From: Kitagawia praeruptora
Taxonomy: Eukaryota; Streptophyta; Magnoliopsida; Apiales; Apiaceae
NCBI GenBank assembly: GCA_037693485.1
Contig: CM075344.1
Coordinates: forward strand, 91,857,001-91,921,000
Direction of reading: 5' to 3'
Length of the DNA: 64,000 nucleotides
Shown here: one piece after another, positions 52,351 to 62,330 of the stretch
Numbering within the stretch: position 1 is the stretch's first letter
Layout: each line of letters begins with the position of its first letter
Program-made: the position numbers and the translations under genes
Notes under the pieces: generated by a model
What the model was told of the DNA's origin: nothing
The model's database searches: none
Seen by the model: the letters and a program-made list of their open reading frames with translations, nothing else

Positions 52351-53510
52351 TTTTTTTTTTGCTAATTAGATTTTATACCAAAAAAGGAACAACTTACACA
52401 AATCTAGGGGCATACCCCGCGAAATCAACATTGTTAAACAGAGCTAAACGACATTTAAGTCCTTTTACAATCAACCAAATTAAAAACAGCTAAGATAAAG
52501 ACTATGCCATGAAAAAAACTATGCAGGAGTGACCTCCCCTATCCATCCTCATATCATCCTTGTGCGTTAGGTTCCAAGCACAAACATCGCAGCAAACAAT
52601 TCCAGCACCACTCAAAGGCACTGCGCTCGTATAATAACATATGCAGAAAGAATGCATCGCCCAGTTGGTCCTCTCAACCAGGACCTCCAATGTTATCAAG
52701 TCGATAACACAGTCACCAGCAAAGTGCCATAAATGGCTCAGGTTATCACGACCAGTGCACAAAATTTGCGTTGTATGAGACACAAAGCAGCTTCCCTTCT
52801 GCACCTCAATCATCTGGAACAGCAACAAGTCCTTGATGTAATCAGACATCAACAGCATCACACAAACATTGTAGACTAACTCCCGAACCTTCCCACTTGT
52901 TGTACCAAGTAGTCTCTTCATTTTAACATTGGCATTCAGGACCAGCCACTTGCTGGATGAAATAAGCATTCCAGAAATATGCGTCACATCTTGAACCCCC
53001 ATAAAGATAAACACCTCTCCACCAGCATGAACATGGTGACACATATGGTGGCACACATCAGTAGGATTGCACACATGATGTCCCACATCAGCAAACACAA
53101 GGGAAGAAGCTCCCCCTTGAATAGAGATTATATTTAATCTCCTCCCCAAACAAAAACCTGGATGAGGCATATCATCAAATAGTTTGCGACCATAAGTCAC
53201 AACTCCCATAATCTGAGAAAAAACCCCTTGTAACTCACATTCATCCATTTGCAGGTCCTCCATGATAACCTCACAAACAGAGGTCTGACATAAACATATT
53301 AGGCCGCAATCTAATTTTGTGAGTTTGGACCCACCCACACGTTTGTCACACCTGGTAGCTACCACCAGCTCACCATACCTTGAAACAAAACCGTCTTTGA
53401 GAATCACCCATTCAGATTGTAATAAGTTCATACAATCAAAAATCTCCAACCCCTTCACAACAGAGGCCATCAAGCAAGCTTCTTTCTGATGCAAAAAGAC
53501 AAACACCCAT
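52351..53510 (-). mobile_element. NA15: 5'-truncated RT-less retroposon in NA13
   Basis: Poly(T), GCTAATTAGATTTTATACC and the inverted hairpin (about 52407-52423) at the left. The right end lacks a leader. NA13 residues are missing at the junction (about nine bases compared with NA6), and no duplication is seen, so the insertion probably removed a little target. Confidence 0.8.
52502..53470 (-). CDS. NA15 protein, ~323 residues, unknown
   Basis: Open from MASVVKGLEIFDCMNLLQSE to an end DDMRMDRGGHSCIVFFMA. The RGGHS element matches the family tail although the preceding KVRW part is lost or diverged. A Cys/His-rich stretch (DVGHHVCNPTDVCHHMCHHV, near 53025-53085) is unusual. It could bind metal, but its regularity also suggests a short internal repeat. 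No RVSF units remain. The N terminus is probably truncated by the 5' end of the element. Confidence 0.5.
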   Translation of the reverse strand: MASVVKGLEIFDCMNLLQSEWVILKDGFVSRYGELVVATRCDKRVGGSKLTKLDCGLICLCQTSVCEVIMEDLQMDECELQGVFSQIMGVVTYGRKLFDDMPHPGFCLGRRLNIISIQGGASSLVFADVGHHVCNPTDVCHHMCHHVHAGGEVFIFMGVQDVTHISGMLISSSKWLVLNANVKMKRLLGTTSGKVRELVYNVCVMLLMSDYIKDLLLFQMIEVQKGSCFVSHTTQILCTGRDNLSHLWHFAGDCVIDLITLEVLVERTNWAMHSFCICYYTSAVPLSGAGIVCCDVCAWNLTHKDDMRMDRGGHSCIVFFMA

Positions 53511-53589
53511 TAGATGGATTGACTGCATTCCCATGACTTGCAGTTGGGAGGTCATTGTGGATGATACAAATGGGCTGACAACTGATGTT

Positions 53590-54073
53590 TTTTTTTTTTG
53601 CTAATTAAAAATTTATACCAAAAGGAACAACATGATACAAATCTAGGGGCATACCCCGCGAAATCAACATCCGAAAAAACTACAAAACATTAAGTCATAA
53701 TAGAGTCTACATAGCAAACTAGATTAAACATAAGTTAAAAAACTATGCCGATAGTAAGCTTCTTCATGACCGAACATGGTCCACTTTGACAATCATCCCA
53801 AGCACTCATGGCTATAGCTTCCTTGTTCTGACCCTCCTGCCTCGCATCAACACCCTTAGGCACCCATCCAGCAGTTGTCCACAAATGGAGCCTGCTCTTC
53901 TGGCATAAACAACTTGAGACCAACAGAAGTTGCATGATTGACATCTCAATCATCCTGTGCCAGCCCCCAATAGCAGTAGTAGCAATCAAAACAGTGCCAT
54001 CATCCTCGATCAAATCGACAAGCTTCCCTGCCTCCGGGTAGCAATCCCTGTTCTTCCAATCAGAGTGCCTATC
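53590..54073 (-). mobile_element. NA16: short 5'-truncated RT-less retroposon in NA13
   Basis: Perfect 15-bp duplication ctgacaactgatgtt (53575-53589 and 54074-54088). The 3' end has the usual tail and inverted hairpin (about 53645-53661). Its 480 bases encode only a C-terminal fragment (LIEDDGTVLIATTAIGGWH to MKKLTIGIVF at 53735) of an unknown protein. At the 5' junction, agtgcctatcctg copies a motif found about 40 bases away in NA13. Confidence 0.85.
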
Positions 54074-54426
54074 CTGACAACTGATGTTGTTACAAATGAA
54101 TCAAAGTGCCTATCCTGGTGGAATATTCGTATGGTTGCTGGTTGGAAGATTAGCAGAATTTGTTATGTGATGATGCGTTTATTCCATCAGCAGGGGCGAA
54201 GAGTTGCTACGTCAAGCATACATGTGGGTCTTCTTCTGGTAAAGAGTTTGTGTATGATAGTTTTATTTGATGCTCTTCTGGGGGGCAGTTTGGTGAAGAA
54301 AATGAGGGTGAGTTTTGCCATGGTCGACATGCTTAGCTGTAGGATGATGCATCGAACATGGACTTTGCTTGGTCTGTACAGGACTAAGGGTGTGTTTATA
54401 GCAGCTCTTGGTAGCTCGGTGTTGCG

Positions 54427-54647
54427 GTTAGATATATGCCCATGTTGTGTTCCCATGTTGTGTTTGGCTGTCATGATCAGCACATGTTCTGCACTCTAGC
54501 TCACCAATGTGGACTGTGACTGCACTCTAGCTCACCAATGTGGACTCTGACTGCACTCTAGCTCACCAATGTGGACTCTAGCAGAACATGTGCTGATCAT
54601 GATAGCCAAACACAGCATGGGAACACAGCATGGGCATATATCTAACA
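54427..54647. repeat. 221-bp palindrome replacing the 3' LTR
   Basis: Arms of about 66 bp (gttagatatatgcccatg... and its complement) surround three 31-bp tandem units containing ctctagctcaccaatgtgg. The same three units occur, in the other orientation, in the intact LTR (about 55943-56030). Confidence 0.8.
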
Positions 54648-55751
54648 TCCCCCCTCAAGTTGAAGGTGGGAATGAAATGAAAACCTTCAACTTGGAACTT
54701 GAAGATAGGCAACTGAACAATGCTGTCATGTAGAACAGCAGGGAGAAGAACACCACAACACTTGGAAGTAACACTTGAAAATGCCTCGCAAGGCCTAAGA
54801 GATGAACCAGGAGCAGACGGAACTGCGATAAGAGATCCAAAAGGATTGAAATGAGAACTCCAAGAGGAGTGAAATTGAGTGCTTGCTCACAAGGAGACAT
54901 GCCAAAACAAAGGTAGAAACCAGCTATCCACATGCCGTTAACAGCTATGGACATGCCGAGAAGAACGAAGGAAAGTACCCCAGCTATCTACTTGCCATAA
55001 CACAGCTATAGACTTGCCATAAGCAACTAACCAACGCAGAAAAAGTGATAAGAGGATCCCACAATGGGGTTGAAATATCCAACAAAATTGTTGGTAAATG
55101 AAAGTCACAAAATGACTGAAAGAAGATGTGAAGAATACGTAGTTGATGAACAACATACGATTCTCAAACTGAACCAATCACAACCTGATCACAAAATGAT
55201 CACAAGCTGAAATCAGGATGAAAAATGAGTGGAAATGACTGAATTGCAACAATGTGTTTGCAATCAAAATAGAGGTGAATAGCACTATAAACCGAAGATA
55301 TGATGAGTTGATGATGAGATGTTTATATTGATAATGATCGAACATAAACATATAGAACTTGAACACAGCAGCGAAATAACAATCGTAAGGAAAAAAAACA
55401 AATCGAAGAACAAGAATTTCTGATTGATGCTGATGATTCTGGATCAGTGGGCAGAAATGTGGGAAAAATTCTGGATATGGAGCAGGGGATGAACTTGATA
55501 TATGAGCAGAAAGGAAGCTGCATTGTGTGTAAGAAAGGCTGCAAAAGGTGAGATAGACAGGCCGAAGTAGTAGCTCGTGACTTGAGGGTAACAAAACAGG
55601 ATTGGTATGCAGTGGTGACATGAGCAAACAAAGGGATGACACCTTTGACAGTCTGCGTACATTGCAGAATATGTACTCTCAATCTCAAGGTGATAAAAGT
55701 GGTGGGTTTTTAAGCTTTGAAGGTTGTAGGATCGTGTGCTGTTAAGCAGTT

Positions 55752-55764
55752 GGCTCTGATACCA
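55752..55764 (-). other. primer-binding site, initiator tRNA-Met
   Basis: TGGTATCAGAGCC on the minus strand, directly after the LTR end ...TTAACA, exact match to the usual plant site. Confidence 0.9.
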
Positions 55765-56094
55765 TGTTAAATTTGATAACGCTCCATTGATGGAGAGCAT
55801 GAAGAAGATATAAACTGATGTATTATAACATGAAGAACAACACAGTAATGGATAATGGATTACATTGTGAATAATCTTCGTCTGGAATGGAATAACTAGA
55901 CAGACTATTTATAGAATACAAACTACTGTAACTAACAATCACAGTCCACATTGGTGAGCTAGAGTGCAGTCAGAGTCCACATTGGTGAGCTAGAGTGCAG
56001 TCACAGTCCACATTGGTGAGCTAGAGTGCAGAACATGTGCTGATCATGATAGCCAAACACAGCATGGGAACACAGCATGGACATATATCTAACA
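55765..56094 (-). repeat. 5' LTR of the short LTR element
   Basis: Contains a TATA-like ATTCTATAAATAG (about 55903-55915 inverted), a polyadenylation-type region and the three 31-bp units in its first half. Confidence 0.8.
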
Positions 56095-56096
56095 CC

Positions 56097-57103
56097 TAAC
56101 TCATCCGTTTACTGTATTAAATGCTTCGGATTTCCACGGCAAGATTTTTTTTTTTTGTTGGATAGAGCCAATTATTTTAAGCATTTTTTGTGAAGGTACC
56201 CTTGGCGGGAACCTTAGAATAAATGAAATATAATTAATTTAGTGTTGGTTTGTAGGTTTGTATTTTAAAAGTGGTTTGTATTTGAGCACTTGCCTATATA
56301 TATATATATTAGTGACGTGGTTTGTAGGTTTGTATTTTAATTTGGTTTGTATTGGAGTAACCCTCTATATATATATATAGGGGGCTACTCCAATACAAAC
56401 CTCCTTAAAATACAAACCTACAAACCAAGCATAATCTAATATTTCAAGCTAATCTAATGACCAAAACTAGGGGTACCTCAATACAAAAAACGTTTAAAAT
56501 ACTTGGCTCTATCCAACAAAAAAAAAATAATCACTGTTCACGTGATGACGTGGCAGTGGATTTCACTGGTTAATGGTGTTTCGCACCTTCTTGTACGGCG
56601 CTTCGTGCCTTTATCATTCTAAAGTTGTAAGGAATGACAATCAATGGTAAAGGCAATAGACGATTGACGGGTGTGTCGAGAGCCTTCGGCCCTCATGACT
56701 ACCTAACTCATCCGTTTACTGTCTTAAATGCTTCGCATTTCCACGGCAAGATTTTTTTTTTTGTTGGATAGAGCCAATTATTTTAAGCATTTTTTTGTGA
56801 AGGTACCCTTGGCGGGAACCTTAGAATAGATGAAATATAATTAATTTAGTGTTGGTTTGTAGGTTTGTATTTTAAAAGTGGTTTGTATTTGAGCACTTGC
56901 CTATATATATATATGTCTTGTATGGAATTTTTATGACATTAATTTCGAACATTTAAATTATCTTTTATGAAATTTTATCGATATTATGGTTATAATAAAT
57001 CTGTATTTCGCGTTCAGCTTTTTGGCTTTGCCATTGCATGTATTAGAATCAGTAACATTGATAATTATTTCATGGTCTTACTGGTGATGGCTGTCTTGCT
57101 TGG
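56097..57103. mobile_element. inverted-repeat DNA elements (MITE-like) and unclassified flank
   Basis: One element at about 56380-56902 has ~55-bp terminal inverted repeats (outer TATATATA-GGC/GGG-CAAGTGCTC or GGCTACTCC, inner ATACAAACCTACAAACC) and TA-rich borders. Its right half is repeated as a partial copy at 56097-56340, placed so that two ends face each other in a palindrome centred on ctctatatatatatatag (56363). No transposase is seen. 56915-57103 is AT-rich DNA without recognisable content before NA13 resumes. Confidence 0.6.
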
Positions 57104-57538
57104 TGTGCACTGTTGCGGAACCTTGTGCATGTCTGGCCGCTAGCTGTTGGTTGATAGTTGAACCCTTAATGGTACAAGCGGGGTTTTTTATGTATGGAAT
57201 TGCGGGGCTCGCTGCTGCTTGTGAGGTTATTGAGGTCACTTTGTTGACTATGTTATCTGCTGTTTGCCAATGTTGAGTAGTTGACATTTGGAATCTCCGA
57301 AGGGGAGCTGTGTATTTTTTTTTCCTAATTAAAATTTTATACCATAAGGAACAAACATAAACACGTCTAGGGGCATACCCCGCGAAACAACAAATAACCA
57401 TTACATGAAATTTGTTCAAACAGGGGCATACCCCGCAGATTCAACAATTAACTAAACAGAGGCAAAACATAAAGTCACTTGCCAATCAACATTTGAATTA
57501 AGAATTAAGAATTAAGAAAAGGGATTAAGCAGCCATTT

Positions 57539-59224
57539 TTAAGTCTTGTTGGAGTGACCTCCTCGGGTTGCTCCCCACCTCTTGGTCTTGGATTTAGACC
57601 AACGAACTTTCTCAGCAGCGTGAACAAGGGAACTTCCAGCCATTTGCGCCTTAGCATCTATAACAGGGATGTCCATTTCATCTTCGCTTCCCTCCTCATC
57701 TTCATCAAGCATCAGACCATAACCATCAGCAAAGCCAAACATCATTCCCAGATAATGCATATGTCCACGCATAGAAGCCCTCGTGTCCACGCATAGAAGC
57801 CCTCGTGTTAGGGATAAGACCCCCCAGAGCCAGGCCCTTCTCAGTACCCTCACCCGAAATTTCAATCACCTGCACCAAATCATACTTCACCATCAAAGAG
57901 TCCATAGGTCCACCAGTGCGGCCTTGTGCACTCACCTCCTCAACCTCCTCATCTTGATCGTTTTCTCCTTCAGTACCAGATGTGCAAATCAATCCCACCT
58001 CCGCATCAATTTCCATCACTACAGTAGTGCCCATTTGGCTAAGACCGCACTCATGAAGAAAGACCCTGAGATTGGCTGGCAAAGCTTGAATAACCTCCTT
58101 GTCTGCATTTCTATAAACATTATCAAAAGAGATAATGAAAATCTTCAAACTATCCACATCCTTCCCTTGGCTAACAATCACTAGCGTTCCTCCTTTCCCT
58201 CTCAAATGGAACTGGTCCAACAACCCAGCAACCTTTAGTTCCTCCTTCATACCCTGTAGGAGCACTCCCTCACCCCCTAAAAGAATAGGCAGAGGAATTT
58301 TCCTATCCCGAATGAAAATTGTTTTATACAGTGCAAAGCTCTAGCAAGATCCTCCATCATCCTAATGACAGGTAGGTCTTGTAAGTCATTTGAGGCATTC
58401 AAAGCTCTCATAGCTATCTTACCCCAGAAGCTGGGAACCTCGTGGCCATTCCTCACAATACAGTCCCTAAGGACCAAGATAACTTTCAAAGCTATATTCA
58501 ATCTCACACTAGTGGCTACCCCTGTCAGGGCTGTACTCATCTTTTGACAATACTCAGCAGAGGCTACTTTATCAGAGTCAGAATTCTTACCAGATTCAAT
58601 GCCTTTCGCCAGGGGTTGGATCCTCTGTCTAGATCCCGCATCTCCTGTAGCCACATTCATGGTAATAGGGTCCCCCTTGACAAATTTGTTCTTCTTGGGG
58701 CCACTCTGGAGCCTAGGCCTCACCACCTCCAGCACATTAAATGGCTCAATAGCTCTGACTGAGCTACTAATCAATGAAGCAAACCCAACAGAGGGGTTGC
58801 AACCAACATCTTGTGTCCCCAGGCTGCACTGAGACCCATCAGTAGCCATCTCTGCGGTGGCTAACTCCTGTTTTAGGCTAGAACTCAAACACCTTAAAGG
58901 CATCACCATTTCAGGGTTCTCCAAAGGGGGTGCCTTTGCGAACAATTCCACTGAACCTACCCTCCTTTGGTCAACAGGGTCAAGAGGTGGCCCGTCCATC
59001 CAGCAGCCATCCTGTAACGGATCCGATTGAAGATGGCTTGCATCCTCCAACCTTGGGCCCGAAATACCCACCAGCTCTTTAAAGACAGATCCAGCAACTA
59101 AGAATGGGGTTTCATACCCATCAAACACTCCAAATTCAAGCGGAGCACCATCATGATCCGCTGGACACCGGTAGGATCCCAACTGACGGTTGGGTCCATC
59201 CGCATCAGAATTAGATCTATTCAT
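57539..59224 (-). pseudogene. NA17 protein, RGGHS-tail type without RVSF units
   Basis: Starts MNRSNSDADGPNRQLGSYRC at 59224. A disordered N-terminal half leads to a helical block SAEYCQKMSTALTG...RLNIALKVILVLRDCI, comparable to NA7 and NA10. A frame change near 58275 is followed by 58265-57726, and a 22-bp duplication (57762-57805) makes another. The end reads EDEMDIPVIDAKAQM, then KVRWSKSKTKRWGATRGGH at 57545-57601. It is a different N terminus on the same C-terminal architecture, supporting modular exchange. No catalytic motif. Confidence 0.65.
57762..57805. repeat. 22-bp perfect tandem duplication in NA17
   Basis: tgtccacgcatagaagccct and the next two bases occur twice in succession (57762-57783 and 57784-57805), shifting the frame. 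Confidence 0.9.
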
Positions 59225-59848
59225 AATAATAGTAAATATAAGAAGTTTGGAGTATATGGTGAGAGAGAAGGGAAGAGATGAATTCGTGAAGGCAATATGG
59301 AAAGGTTTGATGAGAAAGTGATTAGATTTTGAGGCGGCTAATTAGGGTTTTAGAGAGAGGTTAGAGAGAAGATAGAGAGACGACTCTCATTTTTTCCACT
59401 TTTGTTTTCTTTTTAGGGGAGCTGTGTATTGCTATACTGTTCAAGTGGTGATCTCTCTGGAGGGCATCCTTAATCAGCTGGAGGCTGGTTCTCCTTCCAA
59501 GGAAAAGTTAGCCGATGAGGTGCTTTTTTGGAGGCCAACTCTCATGTTGAGAAGGGGGGTGTCGGTTGCTCCGTATCATGCCAGGAAGAGGTTTGCTGTT
59601 GGAATGCTTTTGCGTCACTACATGGTGTATCTACTGCTTCTCATTACTATGGGCTTTGTGAGACATGTGCCTAGTCTCAATTTTAGGTTGTTTAAGGCGC
59701 CAGAATAATCTTTAATTTTCTCGTTGTTATGTTGACAATAAGGTGACTTACTAATGTTATGACTTCTGTTATGGTCGATCGCGGGGTATGCCCCTAGATT
59801 TGTATAAGTTGTTCCTTTTTGGTATAAAATTTTAATTAGCAAAAAAAA

Positions 59849-61635
59849 AACACTGAATCACTACCCACAAACACTGAACCTCAACCATCTCATCCACAAC
59901 CTCAACCTTCCATTAAACCTCAATCTGACCACCAGCCATCTAAACCAAAACATGGAGGTAGAACAAAGCATCCTGCTCATAATTCCAGGCATAGCTCTGC
60001 TAGAGCTAAGAGGGCCAGAAAAGAGAAAAAGGAAAAAGGGCAAATAGGTCTCCATCACCCTCTCTTGTTGAGATAGATGAAGAGTCAACCTCTACTGAAG
60101 AAGAGGTAGCAGTTGAGGTGCAGACCTATAAAAGAAGAAAGTTAATAATTGCTGACTCTGATGAAGACATGAATATTGAAGCTCCAGGGGTACTTTCTAC
60201 AGAAATACCTGCTGTTGAGATAAACACTGAAGAAGAAGCTGTGCAATCACCAGTACATATGCAAATGGATGAGGACAACATAGATGGTTTTCCTTCTTTG
60301 GATGATTTTGTTGAAACTGTCATGCCATTCTCTGATTATTTTGATGTTCCCACTTCATCTGTGGCTGTTAATTCTGGAGAAACTGGTGCTGCAGATCAAG
60401 CTACTGTAGTACTTGATGAAACAGTGGCTACTCATACTGAGGTATTAGCTGATGCTCACCACACTATGGAAAAAGGTGAAGAAGTTGAGCAGATACCCAA
60501 GGATGTAATCTCTGATCCTTTGGATGTTGACATTCACGAACAACCTACAGAGCCTGTTTCTGATAAAGTTGCAGAGAATAAAGTAGAGACTACTGTTGCA
60601 AATACTGAAGTTCATATTGCAGAGTCTCTTGCTACGGTTGTTGAGACTGCAGAACAACCTCCTGTTGAGAATGTGGAGACTGTTGCAGAAACTGTGAACA
60701 TTGTAGCTGACACTGTGGAAATTGTGGCAGAGAATGCTGAAGTGCATATTTCTGATTCAGTTGCAGATGCAAGTGTTGAAGTTGAAGGTGAAGGGAGTGC
60801 AGAATCTGATTCTTTTCAGAGTATCCATGTGCAAACTGATGCCAAGCATGCATCATTCTCTCAGCCTTCGAATGCACATGAAGTTGAAGTAGAGTATCTT
60901 GCTAAATTTTCTGAAAATTGGTATAAGGAAGATTGTATTTTTCCTAGAGGGAGAGCAGCTAAGTTTGTTCAGCAAACTGCTAAAGAAATTTCCAATCCAG
61001 AGATTCTTTCATGTTTAAAGGCCACTGTGGTTCAAGTCAAGACTCTGGATGGATGATTTGCTGATTCCCAGAAGGCACTTACTGATCTGAGAACTGAAAT
61101 TCAGTCTCGAGATATGAATATGGAAAGAGAGAGTAAACTCAAACTTCAGAAATTTTCTAAAGCTCAAGACACTCTTTTTGAACGGCTGGCTAAAGTTGAA
61201 GCAAATCAGACTACAATGTCTGATAAGATTGATTCCATTGCTACTTCCTTGGAGCTGATAACATCAATTCTAATTCCTGATGATGTCAAAAAAGGGGAGA
61301 GATTTGCTAAGTCAAAATGCAGGCAGTCTTAAACTTTGACTCAGAAGGATGATGTTGGAGATGGAGGTGCCAGAGGTCAAAAGAGTTTTAAGTCAAGAGT
61401 TGTTGAGAAGAGTTTACAAGCTGGCAACATTTCTAAGTCAAAGTCTGATAGTGTAAACACTGATACTCAGGGTACTTCCAAGACTCAGAGTTTGGTATTA
61501 ACTTCTAATCCACAGACTGATGAGGAATTGGCTGCTAAGTTGTTCCTTGAAGAGAATGTAGAGGGAGTCACACTTGCAGACATTCAAGCTGAGGAGAAAA
61601 ATCTTCAAGAAAGCTTTGAAGTCTGGCAAGTTTAA
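59849..61635 (+). pseudogene. plant retroelement accessory-type protein, C-terminal part
   Basis: Continuation of 37718-38643 after NA13 (the duplicated TSD codes NTESLP on both sides). A Pro/Gln/His linker, a basic ARAKRARKEKKEKG stretch, a frameshift near 60040, then an acidic Val/Glu/Thr-rich region (many VAE and VET units, 60300-60800), a conserved-looking FSENWYKEDCIFPRGRAAKF block, a stop at 61054-61056, a coiled coil (LFERLAKVEANQTTMSDKID) and a stop at 61330-61332. It ends with DEELAAKLFLEEN and a stop after 61633. Such an arrangement is common in accessory frames of plant LTR elements; I cannot assign a function. Confidence 0.5.
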
Positions 61636-61649
61636 AAGGAAAGAGTAAA

Positions 61650-62321
61650 AAAAAAGATGAGAGTCGCTCCACCTTCTCTCTAAAAAACCTCTCTCTAAAA
61701 TTCTCTAAAATCTAAGCAATTTTCTCCATCAGATCTATCTTTCCCTTCCTAAATTCATCTTCTCCTTCTAATCTCTCACCTATACACAAAATTTCTTTCT
61801 TAGTTTTTTTCTCTTCTAGCATGAGTCGCAAGAGGGTTTCATTCGTGGATGATCCCATGGTGATGACTTATGTCAAGGATAATGAGGTGATGACCCAGGA
61901 GGGGTTAAACCCGGTCTTGAGCCCGAAAAGGGTCTCATTTGCGGCGGAGTTGGTATCGGAGATACCTTCGGTTGATACTCGATCTAAGAAGTTGGGAAGA
62001 TCAAGTATTTCAAATGATGGCCAGAAGGAGGTCACGCGGGTCTCTTTTGCTGAGGACTTAGTTACGATAATTCCAGAGATTTTGAAGACTGGGGTATCTG
62101 CCCGTACTCGTAGCAGGGTCAAACATCAATTAATTGATGGTAAGGTTTTCTCTCAACAGAAATCTGCTAGAAATATGATAGATGTTGATTATCATGATAC
62201 TTCCTTTGTCGATTTGTCGGACCCCTCTATGGAAGAGGAAATGTTGTTTAAGGAAGGTCTAGTAACTGATAGGTGTTTGCATGAGGCCCAGAAGGGTGGC
62301 ACTGTTGGGATTTTTTTTAGT
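61650..62321 (+). mobile_element. NA18: RT-less retroposon, 5' part, cut by NA19
   Basis: The leader ATGAGAGTCG at 61657, CT-rich tract, then an ATG at 61821. The CTAGCCGCC step is missing from this leader. NA19 begins right after FKEGLVTDRCLHEAQKGGTVG; the remainder lies beyond the window. Confidence 0.8.
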
Positions 62322-62330
62322 ACAGAATGA
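61821..62330 (+). pseudogene. NA18 protein, N-terminal part, three RVSF units
   Basis: MSRKRVSFVDDPMVM at residue 1, SPKRVSFAAELVSEIPS at about 34, and VTRVSFAEDLVTIIPE at about 72, then SARTRSRVKHQLIDGKVFSQ as in NA7 (RTRSLVKHQAIDGKFFSQ). So NA18 and NA7 share the whole N-terminal layout. The last codons before the present stop come from NA19 DNA. Confidence 0.75.

Larger units (their letters stand above)
54427..56094 (-). mobile_element. short non-autonomous LTR retrotransposon
   Basis: A 330-bp 5' LTR (55765-56094, TGTTAG...TTAACA), a perfect initiator-tRNA-Met primer-binding site, a 1.1-kb interior without any gag or pol, a polypurine tract (CTTGAGGGGGGA, 54648-54659) and the start of a 3' LTR at 54647. 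The 3' LTR is rearranged: after about 90 bases it turns back into an inverted copy. Reads of the interior give only short meaningless frames. It interrupts NA13. It resembles TRIM/LARD-class elements moved by copia proteins. Confidence 0.8.
57317..59414 (-). mobile_element. NA17: full-length RT-less retroposon inserted in NA13
   Basis: Perfect 16-bp duplication aggggagctgtgtatt (57301-57316 and 59415-59430). The leader (ATGAGAGTCG read at about 59392, CT-rich tract, TTAGCCGCC) is complete; the 3' end carries two hairpins like NA7. Confidence 0.9.
38836..59706 (+). pseudogene. NA13 protein (unknown), in six pieces
   Basis: Starts MSPEGDMFTSDRDFGFGFLLG at 38836. Frameshifts occur near 39110, 39190 and 39490. 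After NA14 the frame runs FLTDLLWVLMAHLNGYSENR through VRSHGVEEAEVIVKLRRFVP (52190-52245), and then matches NA6 almost residue for residue to its end FRLFKAPE at 59706. That shared part includes VKKMRVSFAMVDML, which by chance or descent also contains RVSF, and GSPSKEKLADEVLFWRPTLML. One extra stop is seen near 57273. Hydrophobic; no recognised domain. Confidence 0.6.
38644..59848 (+). mobile_element. NA13: full-length RT-less retroposon expanded to 21 kb by nested insertions
   Basis: Perfect 17-bp duplication aacactgaatcactacc (38627-38643 and 59849-59865). The leader starts ATGAGAGTCATC at 38648, with CTAGCCGCC at 38709; the hairpin is at about 59780-59795, and TTTTAATTAGC plus ten A end it. 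Own DNA remains only at 38644-39700, 51984-52350, 53511-53589, 54089-54426, 57104-57316 and 59431-59848 (about 2.5 kb). NA14, NA15, NA16, a short LTR element with inverted-repeat DNA elements, and NA17 fill the gaps. Confidence 0.88.

Noticed and set aside
54655..55740. Coding capacity in the interior of the short LTR element
   Set aside because: Only short hydrophobic frames without gag, protease, RT or integrase motifs are found; the interior is treated as non-coding.
56097..56914. Helitron end
   Set aside because: The TATATATAGGG start recalls Helitrons, but the sequence has long terminal inverted repeats and no CTRR hairpin end, so an inverted-repeat DNA element fits better.
6644..59795. 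Repeated GGGGTATGCCCC palindromes as a CRISPR-like or regulatory array
   Set aside because: They are scattered, one or two per element, always 45-110 bases before a poly(A) tail. They are 3'-UTR parts of one retroposon family.
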